Source: an uncultured Alistipes sp. (GTDB taxonomy: Bacteria > Bacteroidota > Bacteroidia > Bacteroidales > Rikenellaceae). From it: a DNA stretch of 64,000 nt. Below the pieces are notes generated by a model, which saw nothing but the letters and a program-made list of their open reading frames with translations, was not told the origin of the DNA and searched no databases. The position numbers and the translations under genes are program-made. The stretch spans positions 89,361 through 153,360 of the forward strand of contig CAAGLB010000099.1 of the NCBI GenBank assembly GCA_900770635.1, given 5' to 3'. Of the stretch, positions 42,814-51,960 are shown piece after piece. How positions within the stretch are numbered: the first letter of the stretch is position 1; every line of letters starts with the position of its first letter.

Positions 42814-43553
42814 CAAATTGGTTGGAACGTACAGAGCTACTTTTGGGTAGCGAAAAGCTTGATATACTGCGCAATGCACGAGTTCTTGTCGTGGGCGTTG
42901 GTGGCGTGGGAGCATACGCCGCCGAGATGATTGTTCGCTCGGGCGTAGGTCACCTTACAATCGCCGATGCCGACAAAGTTTCGGAGAGCAACATCAACCG
43001 ACAGCTCGTGGCGCTGCACTCGACAGTAGGACATGAGAAGTGCGAGGTGCTCAAAGAGCGACTCTTAGACATAAACCCCGAGCTCGACATCTGCGCTGTC
43101 AACCGCTTTATCAAAGATGACGAAACCGACGCACTCTTAGATAGCGACAAATTCGACTATGTGGTAGATGCCATCGACACCCTATCGCCTAAGCTCGCAC
43201 TCATCAAAGGGGCTTTGGACAGAGGCATCCCACTCGTTAGCTCGATGGGTGCAGGAGCAAAGACCGATCCTACGCTAATGGAGATTAAGGATATAGCCAA
43301 AACGCATCACTGTCCACTTGCCCACATGCTGCGCAAACGCCTTCACAAGATAGGCATCAAACGAGGTTTCTGGGCTGTTTTCTCGCCCGAGCCAGTGCGT
43401 GAGGGGGCAATGATTTTGTGCGAGGAGCAGAACAAAAAGTCGAACGTAGGAACTATATCGTATATCCCCGCCTTGTTCGGCATCGGCTGCGCATCGGTTG
43501 TTGTGCGTGACCTTATAGGGGAGTTTAAAAGTGAAAAACAAACAGAAAACTAA
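42810..43553 (+). CDS. tcdA: tRNA threonylcarbamoyladenosine dehydratase (TcdA/CsdL)
   Basis: TcdA is an E1-like enzyme that cyclises t6A to ct6A at position 37 of ANN-decoding tRNAs, using ATP. The 247-residue product has the nucleotide-binding loop GVGGVG (29-34), ADKVSESNINRQ (the adenylation Arg-Gln pair near 64-65) and FDYVVDAIDTLSPK. The length fits TcdA better than ThiF, MoeB or HesA, and the C-terminal PALFGIGCASVVVRDL is also typical. It is translationally coupled to the TatD-like gene. Confidence 0.9.
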   Translation: MTNWLERTELLLGSEKLDILRNARVLVVGVGGVGAYAAEMIVRSGVGHLTIADADKVSESNINRQLVALHSTVGHEKCEVLKERLLDINPELDICAVNRFIKDDETDALLDSDKFDYVVDAIDTLSPKLALIKGALDRGIPLVSSMGAGAKTDPTLMEIKDIAKTHHCPLAHMLRKRLHKIGIKRGFWAVFSPEPVREGAMILCEEQNKKSNVGTISYIPALFGIGCASVVVRDLIGEFKSEKQTEN

Positions 43554-43559
43554 AACATT

Positions 43560-44501
43560 ATGAATATGAAGAAAATAGTCTTTTTGGATGAGTACAGCAT
43601 AGCTGGCCGAAGCCTCGAAAAAATAACTTCTCAGGGCGAGTATGTAGCCTACAACAACACCGCAAAACAGGACGTTGTAGAGCGATTGAAGGATGCCGAC
43701 ATTGCCATTACCAACAAGGTGGTCATTGATGGTGAGGCGATGCGCCAACTACCTAAGCTTAAGCTCATTTGCATAGCTGCTACGGGCATGAACAACGTAG
43801 ATCTCGAAGCAGCAAAAGAACTCGGCATCGAGGTAAAAAATGCTGTGGGCTACTCCACAACATCTGTTGCCGAGACAACCCTCGCTTCGGCACTCGCCTT
43901 GGCTCGCAACATCGTCTATTTCAACGAGTATTTCCACGATGGCCGCTACTCGAAGGCCGACCGTGCCTTCTGCTACGACCGTCTTACATTCCAGCTTCGT
44001 GACAAGAGGTGGGGAATCATCGGCATGGGCAACATCGGCCGTGAGGTGGCACGCCTCGCCTCAGCCTTTGGCTGCGAGGTACGCTACTTCTCGACATCGG
44101 GCGTTAAGCGTGAGGAGGCATACCCTCATATGGAGCTCGAGGAGTTGATGCAGTGGAGCGACATAGTATCTGTTCACTCGCCACTCAACGAGCGCACACG
44201 AGGCCTTGTAGGTAGCAAGGAGCTCGGCATGATGAAGCCCTCGGCAATGATCATCAACGTGGCACGTGGCGGCATCATCGATGAGGCTGCTTTGGCCGAG
44301 GCTCTCGACAATGGCACTATCGCCGCAGCAGCACTCGACGTATTCTCGGTAGAGCCTTTGCGTGAGTCACCTCTATATAATATAAAGGATAAGTATAAGC
44401 TCCTCGCCTCGCCCCACAATGCTTGGTCGGCAGCCGAGGCCATCGACCGCCTCATAGAGTGTGTGGCCGACAACATCAAAACATGGCTCGACAAGCAATA
44501 A
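43560..44501 (+). CDS. D-2-hydroxyacid dehydrogenase (glycerate-dehydrogenase-like)
   Basis: This NAD-dependent 2-hydroxyacid dehydrogenase has 313 residues. It has AATGMNNVDLEAAKELGI (about 73-90), the Rossmann loop GMGNIG (155-160), NVARGGIIDEAAL with the substrate-binding Arg, and ASPHNAW with the catalytic His. The pattern is closest to hydroxypyruvate/glycerate dehydrogenases, but the family is broad and the substrate is uncertain. It starts 6 bp after tcdA. Its last 19 bp overlap the start of the PagL-like gene in another frame. Confidence 0.85.
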   Translation: MNMKKIVFLDEYSIAGRSLEKITSQGEYVAYNNTAKQDVVERLKDADIAITNKVVIDGEAMRQLPKLKLICIAATGMNNVDLEAAKELGIEVKNAVGYSTTSVAETTLASALALARNIVYFNEYFHDGRYSKADRAFCYDRLTFQLRDKRWGIIGMGNIGREVARLASAFGCEVRYFSTSGVKREEAYPHMELEELMQWSDIVSVHSPLNERTRGLVGSKELGMMKPSAMIINVARGGIIDEAALAEALDNGTIAAAALDVFSVEPLRESPLYNIKDKYKLLASPHNAWSAAEAIDRLIECVADNIKTWLDKQ

Positions 44502-45664
44502 ATAGGCTTTTAGCATTAGGCATTTCACTATTTGCGGGGGTGGCAACAACTATGGCAGCCACCCCTGCACATTGTGACTCGTTGCCACAACGCATATCCA
44601 TTGAGCTGAACCCTGCATACAACATCGTGTCGCACTATGCCCTGCGTGGCAGCATGACAGATGGCGACGTTCTCGAGTCGGCACTATCGTTGCATGCCGA
44701 GTACGCCTTCTCGTTTCGAGAAGATAGCCCTCTGGGCAAGCTCTACCCCACAGCCTATCAGGGAATAGGCATCGCCGCATTCACCCTATATCACCACGAC
44801 CTCATAGGCACACCCCTGGCCATATACATGTTGCAAGGCGCACGCCTTGCCGACGTTAGCGACAAACTATCGTTGGGCTACGAGTGGCGCTTTGGACTGT
44901 CGTGGGGCTGGCATCCAAACGAGGCTATGAACTCACGATGCAACGTCGTCGTGGGCGTAGCACTACCCCTCACGTGGCACATAACACCCAAATGGGAACT
45001 TAGCCTGACGCCCAACTTTGCACACATATCAAACGGCGACACCTCGTTCTCGAATAGCGGTGCAAACACCTTTGGACTGCTCTTTGGCGCTACACGCCTA
45101 TTTAACCCCGAGAAAGCAAACACCCAACAGCCACCATATCTCGCCCCATCGGCGGAGCACCAATCACGCAGCTTCGCACAGCGCCTAACATACGACATGG
45201 TGCTATACGGCGGCTGGCGTGCCGACAGGTTTATGCAGGATGGCATGTTTATATATATTGGTAAGGCGCTGCCCATAGGCGGCATTCAGCTCACGCCACT
45301 ATACCACCTAAACCACTACTTTGCCATAGGCTCATCGCTCGACATACAGATAGACAGCAGTCTCAACCTCTTCGACGCCATCAAGGACGAGCAGAGCGGC
45401 GAGATGAGCTTCAAGCGCCCACCGCTATGGCAGCAGACCGAGGTGGGAGTGTCGCTGCGTGGCGAGATAAGCGCACCGATATTCAGCATAGGCGTAGGCT
45501 TCGGCGTCAATCTCTTCAAACATGGTTACGACATGAGCCGCATATACACACAGTTTGTGCTCAAAGCCCACATACACGAGCCACTATTTCTCTTCGCTGG
45601 CTATCGCTTCAACGCTGTGCAATATACCCACAACCTCATGTTCGGCCTCGGCATACGACTATAA
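44483..45664 (+). CDS. PagL-like outer-membrane lipid A deacylase (acyloxyacyl hydrolase family)
   Basis: The 393-residue protein has a signal peptide (about 1-25, ending TMAA). The N-terminal half is an OM beta-barrel with PNFAHISNGDTS, where HISNG at 181-185 matches the His-Ser catalytic motif of PagL lipid A 3-O-deacylases. ANTFGLLFGATRLF follows. The C-terminal half (about 215-393) adds further barrel strands and ends FGLGIRL, so the protein is about twice as long as classical PagL. It probably trims acyl chains of lipid A, which would alter immune recognition. The start at 44483 gives the signal peptide and overlaps the upstream gene by 19 bp. Confidence 0.75.
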   Translation: MARQAINRLLALGISLFAGVATTMAATPAHCDSLPQRISIELNPAYNIVSHYALRGSMTDGDVLESALSLHAEYAFSFREDSPLGKLYPTAYQGIGIAAFTLYHHDLIGTPLAIYMLQGARLADVSDKLSLGYEWRFGLSWGWHPNEAMNSRCNVVVGVALPLTWHITPKWELSLTPNFAHISNGDTSFSNSGANTFGLLFGATRLFNPEKANTQQPPYLAPSAEHQSRSFAQRLTYDMVLYGGWRADRFMQDGMFIYIGKALPIGGIQLTPLYHLNHYFAIGSSLDIQIDSSLNLFDAIKDEQSGEMSFKRPPLWQQTEVGVSLRGEISAPIFSIGVGFGVNLFKHGYDMSRIYTQFVLKAHIHEPLFLFAGYRFNAVQYTHNLMFGLGIRL

Positions 45665-45718
45665 CAATATAGGCATCGCATAGTAGCAATCAAAGTACGA
45701 AAAAAATATATATAAAAC

Positions 45719-45750
45719 AGAGAACCCTGACCATGCGGTCAGGGTTCTCT
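45719..45750 (-). terminator. Perfect hairpin terminator between convergent genes
   Basis: AGAGAACCCTGACC and GGTCAGGGTTCTCT form a perfect 14-bp stem with loop ATGC. On the minus strand it is followed by a T-rich run, so it mainly serves the DUF5723 gene, 22 bp from that gene's stop codon. Confidence 0.85.
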
Positions 45751-45771
45751 AATATCGCAATTAAGCTATGA

Positions 45772-47187
45772 TTATTTAGCTGCACGCTTAGCCTTGCGAG
45801 CCTCCTTAGCCTCCTTCTCAGCGATACGTACTGCCTTTGAACGTGTGAAGCTGAAGCTTACACCAGCATATACGCTATGTGATGTAGGACGGTATGAAGC
45901 AAATGCACCGTTAGCCATTGTTGCCATGTTGTAGTCGATGAAGTCAGCACCTACGAAGATGTTGAGTACACGTGGGTGGAAGTTGATAGCTGCACCGAAT
46001 ACACCTGGCTGGTTGCCGTTCTCAAATGTGTGGCTACCAGTAACTGAGAACCAGTTAGCAAGACGCAAGTTAAGAGATGCTGTAAGCTCTGTGTAACGTG
46101 GCTTGTTAGCTACAAACTGAGTGTGTGACATAACACCCAAAGCTACGTGGTTGCGCAAGAAGTTAAGCTCAAGACCAGCGTTTACTGAGTAGTTGAGAGT
46201 CTGCTTCTGAGCCAAACCTGAGCTCTGCTGGTTAGCCTTCATATTGCTGAATGTAGGGTGGCTTGGGCTACCAAACTGATAGCTCTCCTCCAATGATGAC
46301 TGGTCCATGTTGAATACTACATCCATCTGGCCACGCTTGATGTGCTCAGAGCTCCAGTTGATGAAACCAAGGTCAGTGATACCTGCTGAAAGCTTGATGT
46401 GGTTCTTCAAAAGACGGATCTCCAAACCCAAGTCACCAGCGATACCCATGTTAGTAGCGCTTGACAAGATCTGTACAGGATCGTTTAGATCATACAAAAT
46501 GTTAGCATCCTTGCCGTTAGGCTTAACCATCATACCAGCAACATTAACATTGCTTGTCAAAGTACCAGCCTGACCAGCACGTGTTGCGTTTGTGATAGTA
46601 CCATCGATACGTGCAGCACCGAACAAAGCCTTAACACGGAAACCGAATGATACGTTCTTACCCAACTTGAATGATGAGCCGAGGTAAGCCTCAACATAGC
46701 TTGTAAGATCGAATGTTGAATTAAGACCGCTCTTAGAACCGCTCTTCAAGCCCTCGAACATACCCTTCTCGAAGTCACCGAAGAGAGTAGTACGTGAGTT
46801 AAGACCGAGGCTCCAGAAAGCGTTGCCACCCTTAGTGTTCCAACCAATACCAAGAATGTTTGCGCTAACATTTGCATTGAGGTAAATCTGATCTGCGAAG
46901 TTAGCAAAAGCATCCTGTGCAGTTACCTTATCGCTGAAGATTGACTGCCAACCTGAGTTAGTCTCACGATAGAGCTTCTCAACAGAGAGGAAGTCGCTTG
47001 AGAGGTTAACACCTACACCGCTCACACCTGGCAACGCAAGGTAGCCACGAGTAGGAACGAGCACTGGGTTAAGCTCTGTACGGAAATAAGTACCCTCCAT
47101 GAAATAGGAAGTACGAAGCTGTGCCGAAGCACTTGCTGTGATGAACAACGCTGCTACGCTGACCATCAAAAATCTACGAATGTTCAT
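45772..47187 (-). CDS. DUF5723 family outer-membrane protein, paralogue 2
   Basis: The 471-residue exported protein has a signal peptide ending SASAQ (about 22) and then LRTSYFMEGTYFRTELNPVLVPTRGYLALPG, the DUF5723 start. Repeated beta-strands such as LELNFLRNHVALGVMSHTQF and GAAINFHPRVLNIFVGADF indicate a barrel. The C-terminal end is basic (KEAKEARKAKRAAK). The function of DUF5723 is unknown. It is a tandem paralogue of the next gene upstream, sharing the ends and many internal strands, and is the last gene of the run that starts at 51090. Confidence 0.82.
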   Translation of the reverse strand: MNIRRFLMVSVAALFITASASAQLRTSYFMEGTYFRTELNPVLVPTRGYLALPGVSGVGVNLSSDFLSVEKLYRETNSGWQSIFSDKVTAQDAFANFADQIYLNANVSANILGIGWNTKGGNAFWSLGLNSRTTLFGDFEKGMFEGLKSGSKSGLNSTFDLTSYVEAYLGSSFKLGKNVSFGFRVKALFGAARIDGTITNATRAGQAGTLTSNVNVAGMMVKPNGKDANILYDLNDPVQILSSATNMGIAGDLGLEIRLLKNHIKLSAGITDLGFINWSSEHIKRGQMDVVFNMDQSSLEESYQFGSPSHPTFSNMKANQQSSGLAQKQTLNYSVNAGLELNFLRNHVALGVMSHTQFVANKPRYTELTASLNLRLANWFSVTGSHTFENGNQPGVFGAAINFHPRVLNIFVGADFIDYNMATMANGAFASYRPTSHSVYAGVSFSFTRSKAVRIAEKEAKEARKAKRAAK

Positions 47188-47242
47188 AATAATGTAAAGT
47201 TTTATTGATTGATGATTATTTGTATTTGCAGTTAGTAATTAA

Positions 47243-48694
47243 TTACAAGCCTCGGCGCTTAGCCTTGCGCTGCGCCTTAAGCTCACGAGCCTCCTCACGC
47301 ATATACTTTGGACGTGCGAAGTTGATGCCAACGCCAGCATAGAGGTTGATGCCCTGAGCATAGCGTGACAACAGCAGATTTCTACCGCCGAGAGCCTCAA
47401 TCTGTGGACCTACAACAAAGTTAGGATCGATAAAGTCGGCAGAAACAAAGATATTCAAGACGCCAGGGTGGAAGTTTAGCGCAGCACCAAAGACTCCTGG
47501 GCAGTTGTTATTCAGGAATGTATGGCTCACAGTTGCTGACAACCAGTGCGCTGGGCGGAGGTTGAGCGACGCAGTGATCTCGGTGATGGGCTCAGAGCCA
47601 ACAAACTCGGTATGCGACATAACACCCAAAGCGATATGGTTGCGCAAGAAGTTAAGCTCGAAGCCTGCGTTAAAGCCCATATTGAGGCGTGTCTCATAGC
47701 CCTTAGCATCATTCATAAAGAGCTTATCGGTATTTATCGTACCTGTAGCATCAATCTCACCACTCTCGAAGTTAAAGCCATTATAGTCAACGCCGCCTGT
47801 CACCTGGCCGCTGATATATGTTGCTGGCGACCAACGGATAAGGCCGAAGTCGGTAAGAGCAGCCGAAATCTTGATGTGATTCTTCCAGAGGCGTATCTCG
47901 GTACCAACATCGAAAGCAAAGCCATAGCTATCGGCACGGTCGAGCATCTGCATAGGATCGAGATTCAAGAAGTCGTTGATCGTAGGCTGCTCAACACCCT
48001 GAGCCTTAGCATTATCAAAAGCAACGGCATTGCCATACCAGTCGCCTTTAAGCTCACCCACAGCGCCACTCTCCGACACATTGAGTGCCAACTGCGAGAA
48101 GTTGGCATTGATATTAGCCACGCCCACCAAGAACTTAGCCTTAACACCGATGCTCAGCCACTTGCAGAAGTGGATAGATGTACCGAGGTAGGCATCGAGA
48201 TATGCCGTGCCATGCAACGACGTGTCGCTAAGGTCGTAGACACCATTACCCAACGTCTTAGCAGCACGGAATATATCTTTCGAGAGGTTGAAGTCGAGCG
48301 ACATACGCTGCTCAACACCTATTGTCCAGAACGACTTACCAGTATAGAAGCCGAGGCCCAAGACATTAAGGCTCTCGCGCATGTACATATTAGTAATGTC
48401 TGGAATGCGACCAAGGAACTCATCAGCGCTCACCGAGCTATGAAGGCCTGTGACAAGGCCGCCATCACGCTCATAGATGAGGTTATCGACAGACAACCAG
48501 TTTGATCCCATGCTGAGGCCCACGCCCGACATACCTGGCAGAGCGAGGTAGCCACGTGTTGGGGCAAGAGCAGGATTTAGCTCATTACGGAAGATGCTAC
48601 CCTCCATGTGGTATGATGTGCGAGATTGCGCCATAGCACTCTCCACAACGAAGAGAGATGCAACTGCTAAAAGGCTATAAAGAATCTTTTTCAT
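47243..48694 (-). CDS. DUF5723 family outer-membrane protein, paralogue 1
   Basis: The 483-residue product has a signal peptide ending SAMAQ (about 23) and then SRTSYHMEGSIFRNELNPALAPTRGYLALPG. Shared blocks with its neighbour include FELNFLRNHIALGVMSHTEF and FGAALNFHPGVLNIFVSADFIDP, and again a basic C-terminal tail (ELKAQRKAKRRGL). The tail could lie in the periplasm and contact another component, which is speculation. The gene follows the large lipoprotein by 32 bp and precedes paralogue 2 by 55 bp, so a common transcript is likely. Confidence 0.82.
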   Translation of the reverse strand: MKKILYSLLAVASLFVVESAMAQSRTSYHMEGSIFRNELNPALAPTRGYLALPGMSGVGLSMGSNWLSVDNLIYERDGGLVTGLHSSVSADEFLGRIPDITNMYMRESLNVLGLGFYTGKSFWTIGVEQRMSLDFNLSKDIFRAAKTLGNGVYDLSDTSLHGTAYLDAYLGTSIHFCKWLSIGVKAKFLVGVANINANFSQLALNVSESGAVGELKGDWYGNAVAFDNAKAQGVEQPTINDFLNLDPMQMLDRADSYGFAFDVGTEIRLWKNHIKISAALTDFGLIRWSPATYISGQVTGGVDYNGFNFESGEIDATGTINTDKLFMNDAKGYETRLNMGFNAGFELNFLRNHIALGVMSHTEFVGSEPITEITASLNLRPAHWLSATVSHTFLNNNCPGVFGAALNFHPGVLNIFVSADFIDPNFVVGPQIEALGGRNLLLSRYAQGINLYAGVGINFARPKYMREEARELKAQRKAKRRGL

Positions 48695-48726
48695 ATCTTT
48701 CTTTTCGCTTATCGTTATTCATGAGG

Positions 48727-51090
48727 TTAGTTATTTCCCTCGAAAAAATCCTTTACATCTACGGTGATACCGCCATCGAGTTCGAGCCACAACTTAGCAC
48801 CAACGGTCTGATTCTTGTTAATGGCAACATCGCTCTCAGCGTCGCTCTGAGCATTTAGCGAGAAGCTTACGCCATCGACCTTTGCAAAGTCGAGGATAGC
48901 GACACCTGTGCCATCAACATTATTTACGTTGATGCGCAAGGTGCTCTTCTCGGGTGTCACACCATCCTTCGAACCATTGATTCTATCGTAGCCCTCGCCG
49001 AAGCTAAGCACAGCATTTGAGTCCTCGCCATTTAGATCCTTCAACACCACCTGAGCATCGAAAGCCAAAGGTGTTGTATTCTCAACCTCAGCCACGATGA
49101 CAACATCGCCGAGCTTGATATTGTAGTTTGGAATCTGGCTAAATATCTGGTTAAGACCACCAAACTCATCAGCATAGCTAATATCGAGCTTGTCGTTGAG
49201 TGTCACTGGCAACTCAAGAGCGTAGTCATACTTGATCTCGAATGAGTCAGCAACATAGAGTGTCTGCATCGATGATGAGTCGAGGCTCACGTCGAGCTTA
49301 ACATTTAGCTGCGAAGGCAATGTACCTTTGAACAACTCATCGAAGTCGACCTGAACAAATGTACACTCATACTCAGGCTTTTGGCTCGCAATAACAATCT
49401 TATTCTTCGCAGGAACAATCACGCCATTGCTATATGTAGCTGCGTTGATAGCTATATTCTCAAACTTCTGGTCACGCACTGTATCATCGCTAAGCTGAGC
49501 GTCAACCCTAAGAGGAATTGTCAATGGATTCTCGAGATTGATGACGATAACTGGCGATAGGCCAACACCCGCGATCTCCACGTCACCGATATTCATGCTC
49601 TCTGTATTAATCTTGAACGACTCCTCAATAGAGTATGTGTAGTCGATCATTGCCGATACAGACTCTATAGCAAGCTCCATCTCCATGTTGGTAATAATCT
49701 CCTTAGCACCATCCTCAAACATAAGCTTTGAAATCAAGAACTTATCCTCGGCAAACGATGCGCTGATAGCAAAATTTAGGTCGAGCTCTATTGTTCCCTC
49801 ATCATCGGGGGCAATACCCTCAGTGCCAAAGTCTAAACGCTCGAGATTAAGGTTAATACCGTTGATGATAGATGCCATCGATGTTGTAATTGTGTTGCCA
49901 CTGAGCTCATAGCCCTCGTCCTCGCTAAGAACAAGATAGTCAGGTAGTGTAACCTCAACGTCAACGCCTTCAGCAAGCTCATAACCAAGCCAATCAAGGC
50001 CCTGAGCCGAGAAGCTAAGAGCTGTGTTATCAGCAAGTTCGATGACATTTACGCTCTTAATCATATCCTTAGGCAGGTTGCTTATTTTCACCTTCTGAGG
50101 CTCCTCGGGGTTATACTCAAAGAGTTTTGTGTCGCTCAGTGCAATCTCAGCATCGCCAAACTCGAAGTCGGCATTTAGCTTAAAGAGTGGATCGGCACCA
50201 AGGTCGAAATCGCCAGCCTTAACATCCAAATCAAACTCTACGTCGCAAGTGAGCTCAAGAGGAATGTCGAGCTGATGATTGTCGTTAAGCGATGTAGTAT
50301 TCTCGATGCTCTCGACATACATCACAAAGCTAACCTCCTTAGCACCAGCCTCAACGGCATAGGTGCTCTCATACTCGTTACCATAGAACAGAAGTTTGCC
50401 CTCAGCATCAAGAACTCTAAACTTACCGCCTTTGAGCGTCACGTAAAAGTTTACGTTACCACCGCCATTGATACCTGCAAGACCGTTAAGGTCGAGCGTA
50501 AGGCGCATTGGCGCACCCTTATGGCCACTCTCGATATCCTTGAACATAATCTTGTTGATATTCTTCACCTGCACGGGAACATTGAACAAGAGATGCATAT
50601 TGTCGCCACCTATTGTCTTAGAGAAAGTTCCAACAATATTTGGCATATAGGCCACCGACGACTCGGGAAGAGTGCCAGATGTTGACGACAACGATGAGCC
50701 AAAATCGACATTAATTGGATTCTCCTCATTAACAGCTACGCCAGCAGCATCAAGGCTGAATGATGGGCAATCGATATTAAACTTATTCTGAGCCGCAGGC
50801 ACAGTGAACGAATTTTGAATACCATCAATCTTCACGCTCTCGCCCTCACCAGAAATACTGAACGAGTAGTTGCCATCGGCATCAACCGACAAGCCCTCTA
50901 CCTCGAGGTCTGCGAGCAAATCACCAAGGGTTTTGTTCTCAAGATAGCCAATAGGTAAAGTTGTCTTACCTGAGGCAATCGTCACCTCGGTTGAAACCTC
51001 ATCGATACGATAGTTGTTATCGACACATGACGACGTGACGATAATCAACATTACCGCAAAAATGCGGCATGCATACTTTTGTAGCTTCAT
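48727..51090 (-). CDS. Large beta-rich lipoprotein heading the DUF5723 run
   Basis: The 787-residue product has lipobox VTSSC (about Cys22) followed by VDNNYRIDEVSTEVTIASGKTTLPIGYLENKTL. The body is a long series of beta segments with recurring phrases such as LPKDMIKSVNVIEL, ITSMASIINGINLNLERLDFG and SSMQTLYVADSFEIKYDYALELPVTLNDKLD. It looks like an elongated surface or periplasmic scaffold. I do not recognise a named catalytic domain. Its place just before two DUF5723 barrels suggests joint work in the envelope. It is transcribed from a good promoter at 51139-51173. Confidence 0.75.
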   Translation of the reverse strand: MKLQKYACRIFAVMLIIVTSSCVDNNYRIDEVSTEVTIASGKTTLPIGYLENKTLGDLLADLEVEGLSVDADGNYSFSISGEGESVKIDGIQNSFTVPAAQNKFNIDCPSFSLDAAGVAVNEENPINVDFGSSLSSTSGTLPESSVAYMPNIVGTFSKTIGGDNMHLLFNVPVQVKNINKIMFKDIESGHKGAPMRLTLDLNGLAGINGGGNVNFYVTLKGGKFRVLDAEGKLLFYGNEYESTYAVEAGAKEVSFVMYVESIENTTSLNDNHQLDIPLELTCDVEFDLDVKAGDFDLGADPLFKLNADFEFGDAEIALSDTKLFEYNPEEPQKVKISNLPKDMIKSVNVIELADNTALSFSAQGLDWLGYELAEGVDVEVTLPDYLVLSEDEGYELSGNTITTSMASIINGINLNLERLDFGTEGIAPDDEGTIELDLNFAISASFAEDKFLISKLMFEDGAKEIITNMEMELAIESVSAMIDYTYSIEESFKINTESMNIGDVEIAGVGLSPVIVINLENPLTIPLRVDAQLSDDTVRDQKFENIAINAATYSNGVIVPAKNKIVIASQKPEYECTFVQVDFDELFKGTLPSQLNVKLDVSLDSSSMQTLYVADSFEIKYDYALELPVTLNDKLDISYADEFGGLNQIFSQIPNYNIKLGDVVIVAEVENTTPLAFDAQVVLKDLNGEDSNAVLSFGEGYDRINGSKDGVTPEKSTLRINVNNVDGTGVAILDFAKVDGVSFSLNAQSDAESDVAINKNQTVGAKLWLELDGGITVDVKDFFEGNN

Positions 51091-51138
51091 ATTTTAAGAT
51101 TGTTATGTTTTGTGTTTTTAGCTTTATTCTGCTGAGTA

Positions 51139-51173
51139 CAAAGATAACATTTATTTCCTAATTTATCGCAAAA
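51139..51173 (-). promoter_or_regulatory. Promoter of the lipoprotein-DUF5723 run
   Basis: On the minus strand, TATCTTTG (51146-51139) is a perfect -7 box. TTTTG (51173-51169) is 22 bp upstream. The ATG at 51090 is 48 bp downstream. Confidence 0.6.
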
Positions 51174-51660
51174 TGCTCAACTTTTTTTCCACCCTCAACA
51201 CAATATGGCTTCACAGGCGCTCAGACGCACGTTTATAATAGGTGCAGCACCCCCAAAATATAGACTTCGAAAGAGCATTTAGAGCATAAAAAGCATCGAA
51301 GATATGAAAATTACAGGATTTTTAATCGGCGATGATTTGCCTTCGAAAATAGCCACAATAGTTCGGCGAACCCATTGGCGTTTTAGAATATTATTTTTCT
51401 ATTTTTCCTATACTAAAATCGCTTAAAAAGTAACATTTCAGCTCTCAAAACAGCAAACAAAATACTCCAAATTATAGCTAAAAAGCACCAGTATTTTTTA
51501 GCCACGCCCTCGATATTCGCCACACAACAACGGGCAAAGCAGAACAATATTTAAGCCGCATCCGAAGTGTTACTACCCAACCACAAAAGCACCATTATCA
51601 CTTTTGAGCAACTCGATATTCGACAGCATTAGGCATAGTCTACAACACAAGTAGAGATAG
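51174..51660. other. Gene-free A/T-rich stretch
   Basis: No open reading frame with coding character is visible in this stretch of nearly 490 bp. It is A/T-rich. A small hairpin, GCTAAAAAG...TTTTTTAGC near 51477-51502, is the only clear structure. It may hold a promoter-distal decay product of repeats or an unrecognised small RNA. Confidence 0.5.
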
Positions 51661-51661
51661 A

Positions 51662-51706
51662 AAATTCGTTGCCAGAAGGGCTACACATTCGGACATAAGA
51701 GAGTTT
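51662..51706 (-). repeat. E element fragment E5d (far arm only)
   Basis: In gene orientation ATGTCCGAATGTGTAG followed by CCCTTCTGGCAACGAATTT matches the far arm of E elements (CCCTTCTAACAACAAATTT). The near arm and apex are lost. It closes the tandem array behind glnS. Confidence 0.55.
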
Positions 51707-51834
51707 AAATTTGTTATCAGAAGGGTGCAGATGTGGTCTTGACATGAAAAAGCTCCAGATGGGCTGTACTCGAAGTACTGCTCATTTGGAGCTTTGATTG
51801 AAAGGTAAGCAGATGCGCCCTTACCACGAGAAAT
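51707..51834 (-). repeat. E element E5c, third in the array after glnS (reversed apex)
   Basis: On the plus strand GCTCCAGATGGG, apex CTGTACTCGAAGTACTG and CTCATTTGGAGC form the inner hairpin. The outer arms are AAATTTGTTATCAGAAGGG and CCCTTACCACGAGAAAT. Seen from glnS the apex is reversed compared with E1-E4. Confidence 0.82.
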
Positions 51835-51960
51835 AAATTTGTTGTTAGAAGGGGTTAGGCTTGGCCTCAACTTGAAATTGGGCTGGATAGGTAGTACTTG
51901 ACGTACGTTCTATTCAGCCCAATGATTGAGAGGTCGAGAATGGTCCCTTATTGCAACAAA
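51835..51960 (-). repeat. E element E5b, second in the array after glnS
   Basis: The outer arms are TTTGTTGCAATAAGGGACC and AACCCCTTCTAACAACAAAT in gene orientation. The inner stem GGGCTGAATAG / CTATCCAGCCC carries the apex AACGTACGTCAAGTACTAC. The GTAC pair is conserved although the rest of the apex differs from E1. Confidence 0.8.

Noticed and set aside
51174..51660. RNase P RNA, tmRNA, 6S or SRP RNA in the gene-free stretch
   Set aside because: None of the core motifs of these RNAs that I know could be found there.
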